DNA from: Tetrahymena elliotti 4EA
Lineage: Eukaryota > Ciliophora > Oligohymenophorea > Hymenostomatida > Tetrahymenidae
Direction of reading: 5' to 3'
Length of the DNA stretch: 51,248 nt
Assembly: GCA_000231825.2 (NCBI GenBank)
Contig: JH720330.1
Coordinates: 756,048-807,295, forward strand
The number at the start of each line of letters is the position of its first letter. Positions within the stretch are counted from its first letter, which is position 1. The position numbers were made by a program, and so were the translations under genes. Below, piece after piece: positions 42,415 through 51,248 of the stretch. The notes beneath the pieces are model-generated. The model was not told where the DNA came from and searched no databases. It saw only the letters and a list, made by a program, of their open reading frames with translations.

Positions 42415-44009
42415 GTTTTTTCTTCTTTCTTCTTACTTTTGATTATCTTATAATTATTTTGTTTTCTATTTAATTATTAAACTCCTTTAATATTAATTAA
42501 TTATTAATAAATTTACTAATTCCTTTATTTCTTTCTTCTCTAGCTTGTTTGTTTGTTTTCTTCAAATTTTGTTTGGTCTATCCATCTATCTATCTATCCA
42601 ATACTTGCTTGACTATAAATTACCAATACTCTATTGATTTATTAACTATTATTTGATTTTATTTATATTTCATTCGTCTTTGCTTATTCTTTCAGTCTTA
42701 TTGAATACAACACTTCTTTATTAATTTATTTATTTATTTCACTTTTTCTCACGCAATTAATCCTTATTATTATTATTTATTTCTTCTATATTTTTTTCAT
42801 CTTTTTCTTCTTTCAAATTCAATATCATTTCTTATCAAAAGCAAGCAAAAAAACCAAAAAAACAAGCAAAAAGCTTTATTAAGAAAATAACTACTTACTA
42901 GAGCTTTATTTCATTTTTGGTTGATTGTTTAGCCTAATTTTTAATTACTTTTCTAATACCATCTAATCTTTCAAGAAGATAGATTTCTAAAATACTAACA
43001 TCTTTCTTATACAATTCCAACCATACCTATCACAAGCATTATAAGAGAGAATAATTGATTTTAATTTAAATATTATCTCCTAATAAAAATATTTCCTCTT
43101 TTATATACCTCTTAATTCTAAATTAGATAAATTAGAGAAAGTATTTTAATTATCTACATTAATTTTCATGCTTTTTTATATGTATTTTTAAAAGATTTAA
43201 ACAAATAAATACCTTCTTTCTTATTCAAATGTGTATTTATTTAATAATATAGGTTCAGTGAAAATCTTTTTGTGTATTTTAATCTTTGCGTAATAACAAC
43301 TAGCATTAAAAAAATCATAAATTTATATACAATTAAATCCAATCAATTATTATTTTATCTTTTTATACATTTGCTATTCTTGACAAAAAAATTTTTAATT
43401 TTTTTACTGGTAATCCTTTCAATTAAATAAATTTAACTAAAAAAATAATAATAATATTCTTTTTCAAATAAAGTTAATTCATTAAAAAATAAGTTATTTC
43501 TTTTTTTTAATTTAGAGATTAATTATTTCTCTCACTGTTTTTTCAAAATAAATTTGCTTTTTTAGTCTATATCTTTTTCTCAATAAAAAGATAAATTTGA
43601 ATTTTATTTTTCAAAATATTTTCAAAAAATTTGTAGAAAAGCTTTTCAGAATTTTTGAAAAAATCAAATAAAAGAACACATTCAATAAAAGAAATCTATT
43701 AATCAAAAAAATTTTAAATAATTAAGGTATCTTTGCTTATATTTTAAAAAAATATGCCTTCAAGCTAAATACAAATATAGAAAGGTAGCTCAAGTCCACT
43801 ATTATAGAAATTTGCTAGCTATTTAAAGTAATACTATTTCAAGGTAAGAGATAAATAAAATTTTTTTCAAGCTAGGTACAATAGAAAATAACTATCTCAA
43901 AAATATTTAAAAAATCTTTTATAATATTCTAATGGAATGAAAAATAAAAATTAAATGAGAAGAAAAGAAATGTTAATTGAATAAATTCAAATTTACTTAA
44001 TTAATTATA
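42415..44009. other. long intergenic region, pyrimidine-rich near the kinase start
   Basis: The first 450 bases upstream of the kinase gene are strongly T/C-rich on the plus strand (so A/G-rich on the coding strand) and include a TCTA/TCCA microsatellite at about 42583-42602. The remainder is plain AT-rich DNA. No gene is supported. Confidence 0.5.
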
Positions 44010-45705
44010 AAAAAAATAAATAAGAGTAGATAAGGGAATCCGGGGCATAAGTTGTGATTATTTTTCATTAATTTTCTAATATACTAAATTAAATAATTAA
44101 AAACGTTAGTAAACTTGGAATTTCTTTTTGAGAGATTAAATATCTTCAATTCTCTTTCTGAGAATTATTAATATCTTTAAAAAATGCTATTTGGTAAGAA
44201 AGTATTTATGAGTATTTATCAAAAGATTACTAGGCTTGAAATAAATAATTGTTGAATAATCAGGAAAATCAATAATAAGTTGAGTAGGTACATCATTCCT
44301 AAAATAAAACACTACGTTATAAAAGAGTTGTTACAGATAATAAACTGTGATTAAAAAGAAAAGAAGATCAAATTTTATACTTATTATTTCAGATTGGATT
44401 GAAAGAAAATGAAAATTTAAATTAGACAAATAGTGTTTATTACTATCTAATAGCTAATAAAACATTTATGATATTAGCATAAAAGCAATAAAAATAATAA
44501 TAACTCTTAAGTATATTCATATACTACAAGATTTAAAATTTATCTTTGAATTATTGTCTCCAAAATAATTAAGAGTAATATGTAATTAAAGTTTGGTTGA
44601 TTTTTTTGTAGAAGATTATAATTTATAGGGTTTTAATAAACCATGTGTGAAAAATTTATATTTTAGTCACCTCATTTTAATGTAAATTCAAAGATTTTTA
44701 ATACCTTTTTGCTTAGAAAAAAATTTTGTTAAATTACTCCAATAAATAAATTTATAAATGAAGTAAACCAAATCTATAAAACTTGGATATTTTTAGTATT
44801 TATTGAAATTTTTCTTGATCAGATTAACTCCTATTGTGAGTCTGATACCATTAAAAGATCATACTTTCATAGTTTAAACTTGTGGTTTGAGAAATATGTT
44901 ATCAGTTATTCAATAGTCTTAATCCTCCACATAAATTAGCTTCATTTTATTTTATTTAAACTGATTTATAAATTCTAATATTTAAAAATAAATAACTCCA
45001 AAACTTGCAAAAGCTTAAGTTAAACTGTAAGTGCTAATCAGTAATTTTACCTAGTTAGAGCTTTAAATAATAGTAAGATCTCCTCCTTTAAATACAGTAA
45101 ATCCTCTATAAGAAACCTGACCGAATTAAGAGGGTGTTAAAATTTTTGATTTTTTAAGGGTCTAATTTATAAAAACCGTAATTTTCTGACCTCCTTACTA
45201 GTATTTCGTAATAAGGTATATACTATTAGAAAATGATATTCTCTACTATTATTTAAATTTTGGTAATTTAAATATTTCTATCATTCTTTAAGTATTCAAT
45301 ATTGCTCTTTGTTTATTCATAATTTTAAACTAAAATTTGAGAGAGTGAATTAATACAAAATAATTCATTTGGTTTCATGTTTAAGATTGACTTTTAAGGT
45401 TATCTCTTTACAAACTCTTTTAAATACTAATGTGTTAAAAATAAATATGAATAGTAAATTTGGAATTATCTATTTTAGGTTCTAGTTTATTTAATTTAAA
45501 CCTATTTTAAATTCTAACTGTTTTGTTCTTATTAATTATTTAAAGACTACCATTAAAGAGGTTTTAAACTTTATTAGATATACTAAAAACATAAATTGTG
45601 AGTTAATTAAATTTATCATTATAAAGTTTGAATGTTGCAGACCAAATTAAATCTCACACTTTGATTATCAAATACCAGATTATCTATTTTTACTTGCAGA
45701 TCCTT
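44010..45705 (-). pseudogene. decayed coding sequence, possible surface-protein relic
   Basis: Several minus-strand stretches have balanced, protein-like composition but lie in different frames and are cut by TGA: DLQVKIDNLVFDNQSVRF near 45702-45617, TPSQFGQVSYRGFTVFKGGD from about 45140, and NDVPTQLIIDFPDYSTIIYF from 44297 running openly to about 44010. No chain of normal-looking introns joins them into one frame. The Ser/Asn/Gln-rich beta-strand character resembles the middle of the surface protein at 52-7174, but I cannot show homology. It could also be a real gene whose splicing I failed to solve. Confidence 0.35.
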
Positions 45706-46008
45706 TGTAAATTTTTATATAATACAAACTTATTTATTTATCCATAAAATTTCATTAATTGATATAAAGATTTAAGATGTTAAAATAAACCAAAAATAAG
45801 AAAAGAAATATTTTTTAATAGAGATATAGAATCTACAAAAATACTTATAGAAATGTTTACTTAGAAAAATAAAAAAATAGATTTCTAATTTATTATTTAT
45901 TTGGTAATATACTTTTTTTTTCTTTTAATGGATAAGTCTATTTTATTTTCAATTGAAATAAACCTATATTTTTAGTTTTATTCAAGGTAAATTATCAACT
46001 GAAAGTAA

Positions 46009-47873
46009 TCACTCAAGCATAGCAACGTATGCCATCATAGCTACACCAAGAGATAAAGAAATGATAATTTAAACTAACTTCTTAAAGCTATGATCTTTTC
46101 TTAAGTCAGATTAAATTTCAGGAATTATATCAGTCAAACACATATACAAGAATCCTCCTGCAGTGATACTCAATAATTCTTTCTTGTACAATTCACCAGT
46201 GAAAAGACCTTTTAAAGTTGCAATTTATTAAGCTAAGTCATAAATATTGGAATAAAATGTTTTACCTATGAAGCCTCCGATTAAAGCTCCAAGACTAGTT
46301 AAGAATTAGGTTTAGAGGATTTTTGATAAAGTATATTTTTTTTTGATAAGATGTGCAAAATCACCTATTTCATGAGGCAATTCGTGAATCATAATAACAA
46401 ATGTACTTGTAATACCCATTTAAAAGCCTTTTATTTAAAAAATAGTTTTATTACTTCTCAGAAGGAATAAAATTTAAATTTATTTTTTTTGTAAAATAAA
46501 CTAAATCTATTATTTTTGGATATTTTGTTTATAAAGATTATTTACTAACAGTATAAGCGGCTCCAATAGCAAGTCCATCAGTAAAATTGTGTAAGAAATC
46601 GCCAATCAAGAATGGTACAGCTGAGTGTTCTCCATCATCTCCATGACTATGGTGGTGATGATGAGAGTGATCATGATCATCAGAATCTTCATCACATTCT
46701 TCTTTTTTAGCTTTTTCTGCTTTCTTTTCACTCTTATTTTTTTCTTCTACCTTAGTTGCTTTTTTATCTTAATTTGATGCAGCATTATGTATCTTCATAA
46801 AAATATAATCTAAAACTATGAAAATCATAATTCCGCTAATAATCATTAATGGGACTTTCATTTCTTCAACTGAATGAGAATGTCCATGGCCATGTTCGTG
46901 GTCGTGATCATGGCTATGGTCATGAAGAATTTGTTAACCACCTTATTTAAGAATTTCTGATTATGCATGTACTTTTTCTTAAGGAGTTTAATGATTATGA
47001 TTATGGCCATGTCCGCTACATTTGTGACCATCTTAAGCATGTTCATGACTATGATCATGATTGTGGTCATGATTATGTTCGTGTTCATGTTCATGATCGT
47101 GATCATGGCTGTGATCATCATGAGTGTGTTGATGTTAATTATTTTCACTTTAGATATTGTTTTGCTTTTCTTCATGGCTATGATCATGATCATGAGTATT
47201 TTATTGCTTATTATTTTAACTTAAATCCTTTTCTTAATCATGAGAGTAATCGTGAGTATGTAAATGAGCATGAGCTGCATCTTAAGGAATTTTTACATCA
47301 GCTTAACCACTTCCAAAAAGGTTAGCAAAAGGGCACCCTGAAGGTTTTTAAGCAAGTCCTTCAATATGATGATCATGATGATGTGAATGATTATCAATAA
47401 GAGGATTGTGAGAATGCTAAAGGTGGTGATGTTCATGGCCATGGTCATGAGATTGGGCTTTAGATTAAAGAAAATAAATCATATTTAACATTTTGAACTT
47501 AAGTAAGAATGCTTTATTATTTACAAAACAAGTAAGGTAATATGTGAAGTAAAACATCTCCTAAAAGGGTTCCACAAGCAAATGCTAATAGCAAAGTCAA
47601 AAGAGATGAAGAGAAGTTATTCTTATCTCCTTTCTTTTTAAGAATTTTTCCCAAGAAGGATAGAGATAAGAAGACAGGGATACTGGGGAAAGAGATGATA
47701 AAGATACTAAGAGCTACTTATCCATATTTACTTTCCACATTTTTTTCCATGTAACCTTTTAGTTGCTTAAAGTAAGGATGTTCACTTTCAGAATTTTGAG
47801 TTGAATGCGAAGATCCATGAGCTAAAACAACTACAACTATAACACTTAATGCTATTATCAGTTTTTTATTCAT
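46009..47873 (-). CDS. ZIP-family zinc transporter with very long His-rich region
   Basis: Predicted 548-residue SLC39/ZIP transporter that moves Zn or related ions into the cytosol, closest in motif pattern to the ZIP7/KE4 (LIV-1) group. MNKKLIIALSVIVVVVLAHG at the start is a good signal peptide. Helices follow at ACGTLLGDVLLHILPY. Then come about 230 residues with dense HxH repeats (HDHDHEHEHEHNHDH), broken by a CPFANLF motif. Helix IV has HNFTDGLAIG (residues 406-415) and helix V has HELPHEIGDFA (435-445), the binuclear metal centre and LIV-1 signature. The C-terminal helices end VAMMAYVAMLE. Introns are 47524-47458, 46545-46428 and 46265-46233; the exon total is a multiple of three. A Lys/Glu-rich loop ending DHDHSHHHHHSHG precedes helix IV. 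Confidence 0.95.
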
Positions 47874-48784
47874 TCCTATTAATAATTTTTATAAAATTTT
47901 AATCTTTATCAAAAAAATTTATTGATCGCTTTTTTCAGAAATATATTTAAAATATCTACTAGCTTACCACGATCAGACAAATCAATAAATGATCAATCAT
48001 ATCCTTCCTATCTTATTTTAGACACCTCTTTTCATTTTATTTACCTCTTTTTCCAAGCATTTTGTAGTAAAATTCTGTAATATTATCTGATTTATTTTCC
48101 CCTTTGTAGCTAAGTAAATCAATTAAAAAAATTTAAGATAAAAATAAACCTTCATAATTATTAATACTCATTATTATTCATTTTTCAAAATTATTTTATA
48201 TTTATTCTTAAATTGTTAATTATTAATATGAATTAATTCAAATAATGATTTTGAATATTAAATCCAATTAATTATCATCATAATTATTTGAATTTATTTT
48301 AAACTTCAAAGATATTTCAAATAAGCCCCCAAATACATTATTTCAATCAGCTTCAATTTCACAAATTCAAAAAAGGTTTATTTTTTCAATACAAATATCA
48401 GGATATATTTTACATATATTTCAGTGTAAATACCTATCGCATATCCTTTTAAGTTTCATAATGGTCAAGCTATTCTTTTTAATGCAATAAATAGTAATTT
48501 AATGTGGTAAAAAATAGATAGAATTTGTGTATTTTATATGTATATTAAAATTGATTGCATTAAAAATTCATTTTGTTAACATCAATTAGAAAAAAAGTTA
48601 GAAACAAGATTTTATATAAATCAATCAATCATTTGTTTATATTATTTTAAAAAACTTATCAATATTTAAAATTTTTTTTGCTTTAATACTCAAATAATCA
48701 AAAAATTAAATTAATAACTTTCAAAAGGAAAAGTTTATCAAAGACATTTTTTGTAAATTTAGGAGATAAAAAATATTTATAAGA
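47874..48784. other. divergent intergenic region
   Basis: About 0.9 kb between the ZIP gene and the PGG-motif gene, transcribed away from each other. It is AT-rich with no supported coding frame or RNA gene, and presumably carries both promoters. Confidence 0.55.
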
Positions 48785-50399
48785 ATGCACTAAGGTAAAT
48801 CAGATAATTTATAAGGTAGATCCAAATAACCTGGAGTATAACTACCTCCTATTGATAGAAAAGGCAATAAATCAAACATTAGACAAAATGCTTAAATGTA
48901 AAACTAGCAAAAAGAAGCAAAATAAGCTGAAGATAAGTATGAGTTAATGAGAAATAGATCAAAAAATAATGCTGATCGTTTACAAAAGCTTAAAGATATT
49001 AAAAGTCAGTACACAATAAAAAAAGGAAAAAAAGGTGAAAAATTGCAAAGAATCAAATCAGAAAATGATCAAGGAGCTTATTAAGGTAATGATGGCGGAT
49101 TTGAAGTATATGATGTTGAAAGAGCTAACAACAATCCTGATGATGAAAACATAGAAAGTTTAATTAATAATTATAATAAAAATAATGGAAAAGAAGGACC
49201 TATTGAAAGTGAAATCGAAGCTCTTGAACGTGAACTAGCTTAGTTAAAAAATGATATCAAGACCTAAGAACTTTCAATAGCCGAGCTTGATGATATATAA
49301 AAAAAGACAGAACAATTAGGTGAACAGTAAACAAAACAAAAATAGCTCTAACCTTAACAACCTGATTATAAAAATATGGTATTCGGTTAAAGGGTGAAAG
49401 GAAAAGATATGAATGACTACTGGAATAATAATGAACAAAAAACAACATTCAAGGTAAATTATTAAATATTATATTTATTAATGTTAAAACTTTTTTGATT
49501 GATTTCAAATCAACTAGGTCTAGTAAAATCCTGGTGGATAAAGCTAAATCAACATTGGAGGAGACTACAACTTTTTTAAAGATAAAGAAAATGCAGATTA
49601 TAAGTCAAATAAAAATGGTAAAAACTTTTATTCTTCTCCTAACAACAATAAGATAGGCTAAAGAGTTTAGTAAGAAGAAGTAGTTTACAACACAAATAAC
49701 AGCTAATAAAGAACATATAGTGACAATAACAGTTAAATATCTAGCCAAAAAAAGCATCACCCTAATGAATAATCATATAATATTATCAACCACTCTAATT
49801 TTGAAGAAAATTCTAATAAAAATAACTAACAGTAATCTGGTTATATGAATTAAAATAAACAATCTATTAACATATTTGAAGGCTATCCAGCTTAGAACTA
49901 GAATGGAAATAGCAAACAAAAAAATTCTAACCCCTTTATTAACAGTCTATATTACCAACAAGAAAAAGAGTAATAATAACAAGGATAATAAAATTATAGA
50001 GGATAATAGCTTTAATAATAAACTTAATAGTAAACATATAACCAATATAATCAATAGTAAACTGATATTACAGCAGATGGAAAGAAAAATGTTAGAGTCT
50101 CTCAACCACCAGGTATTATTTTATTTTTTTACTTTAAAAAATTTTCATAAAATACCTCTTACTTTATTTAAAATAATTTAATGGAAATTATAGCAATTTT
50201 ATATAGCCATCAATTTAATTCAATAAATGATATGATTTTGACAAATTTAAAAATAAAAAAAAACTTTAATAAGTTTTTAATTTCCAAAAAAACTTTTAAA
50301 ACTAATTTTTCAAAAAATATGTATTACACTGAAAGTTATTTGAATATATTATTTTAATTTAATATTATAGGCGGAAAATCATAGATTGTATTTTGCTGA
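48785..50399 (+). CDS. Q/N-rich protein with coiled coil and two PGGxSQI motifs
   Basis: Predicted 430-residue protein; introns 49454-49517 and 50113-50370; codon total exact. A basic N-terminus (RSKQPGVQLPPID) precedes a charged helical part with a clear coiled coil (IESEIEALERELAQLKNDI). Next is FGQRVKGKDMNDYW, then across the first intron VQQNPGGQSQINIGGD. A long disordered Asn/Gln/Ser region includes a Q-rich run written mostly with TAA/TAG. The last exon is only 29 bases and completes VRVSQPPGGKSQIVFC. The repeated PGGxSQIx(I/F) pattern recalls the PPGGxS motif of HN1/Jupiter microtubule-associated proteins, but that link is inference. No enzyme domain is seen. Confidence 0.8.
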
Positions 50400-50589
50400 A
50401 AAATAATACTATTAGATTCACTTTATATTGATAATTACCTAATTATAATTTTAGCAGGTAGAAATATTTATAAAAACAAAATGTTAATATGATAGATAAT
50501 AAAAAAAACAAATGGCCAATAAAAGTATCTTGATAAATTAGCATAAATCAAACTTTTTATAAATTAAAACAATAATTAATATAATTTAT

Positions 50590-51104
50590 TCAATTATTTT
50601 TTGTAATTATTTCTTTATATTTATTTTATGTATTATCTATTAAATTTTCGATTTACTCATTCAGAATTTTAATACATTACATTTTTTCAGCTTATTTTTA
50701 TTATTTTTTACTCTCATTATTCAAGCAAACTTATAAACCTTCAAAAATCTCATTTGTTTTGCTGAAAAACTTCAATTACTCTGTCTACCATTCTAATAGC
50801 ATACTACTAAATTTAGGTACACTATTAGAAGTAATTCTCAATAATATTGATTAGCTAAAATTGTTCATCATTTATAATTCTAATGCCTAAGTTAATAATT
50901 AGTAAATATCAACATTTTTATAATCAGATAAAAACTACATACCTTATGACTAAAAAACTTTTCAAAGTTAAAGTTTTTCATAACTAACCCAACATCTTTT
51001 TGATCAGTAAGCTTGATTAGATATTTTTTCATGAAACTTTGTCTTGTAAAATTGACATCTTCTATTTAAAGTTTTATTGTTTCTTCATCAGTAGTATTAC
51101 TCAT
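50590..51104 (-). CDS. small helical protein of unknown function
   Basis: Not recognised. Proposed 152-residue protein: exon 1 from ATG at 51104 (MSNTTDEETIKLQIEDV) to 50943, intron 50942-50887, exon 2 from 50886 to TGA at 50590. Phase is exact. The translation is mixed and protein-like (RQSFMKKYLIKLTDQKDVG, SNSVPKFSSMLLEW) and ends in a Lys/Gln/Asn-rich helical, probably coiled-coil tail. There is no signal peptide or membrane segment. The gene is tail to tail with the PGG-motif gene, 190 bases apart. Confidence 0.75.
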
Positions 51105-51248
51105 TTCTAAATCAATCAAATTTTAGCTTTAAATATTATTTTTTAATTAAATTTTTTTTCTTTTCTAGAATAATACTATACAATTAAAAATTTTCAACAG
51201 ATTTATTTCATAAAACTAAATAAAAATATCAAATATTGATGAATGAAT

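Noticed and set aside
46963..47325. Plus-strand open frames of 85-120 codons opposite the ZIP gene
   Set aside because: They are complements of CAT-rich histidine repeats; the translations are Met/Ile or Asp/His runs with no independent support.

Overview
The window is nuclear DNA of a ciliate and most resembles an oligohymenophorean of the Tetrahymena kind. It is very AT-rich. TAA and TAG lie inside every convincing reading frame and read as glutamine; TGA is the only stop. A TAA codon even falls on the glutamine that precedes the conserved IV of the polo-like kinase catalytic domain. Genes are broken by many short AT-rich GT..AG introns, most of 33-280 bases, so all gene models here were assembled by hand from frame, splice sites and protein similarity. 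Codon totals close exactly (a multiple of three) for ten of the twelve genes (genes 1, 3, 4, 5, 7, 9, 10, 11 and 12 and, within its exons, the tRNA-flanked set); the exceptions are named in their entries.

Layout from left to right: (1) 52-7174 (+), a giant cysteine-rich, beta-helix-like surface protein with a polytopic C-terminus. (2) 7616-about 10440 (-), a guanylate-binding-protein (GB1/RHD3) type GTPase with an unclear 5' end. (3) 10805-12031 (-), an unrecognised Q/N/S-rich protein. (4) 12665-14285 (+), an ADP-ribosylglycohydrolase. tRNA-Ser(GCU) follows at 14771-14852 (-). (5) 15359-17807 (-), an atypical E2F with two DNA-binding domains. (6) 18307-18718 (-), a small unrecognised protein. 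(7) 20296-22966 (+), the splicing factor Clf1/crooked neck. (8) 24195-36619 (+), a very large IP3-receptor/ryanodine-receptor-family calcium channel. (9) 37984-42414 (-), a polo-like kinase with a 1.9 kb intron. A region of decayed coding sequence follows at about 44010-45705 (-). (10) 46009-47873 (-), a histidine-rich ZIP zinc transporter. (11) 48785-50399 (+), a Q/N-rich protein with two PGGxSQI motifs. (12) 50590-51104 (-), a small helical protein.

The genes do not form a pathway or operon; this is ordinary eukaryotic gene order. The themes are cell cycle (PLK, E2F), calcium and zinc transport, splicing and signalling. The points that most deserve a second look are: the calcium-channel selectivity filter reading GGVGG instead of GGVGD; the missing His/Lys pincer in the second polo box; the nested hairpin plus uORF over the predicted E2F start codon and first splice donor; the duplicated element in the divergent promoter at 12.15-12.5 kb; and two places where decayed coding sequence survives.
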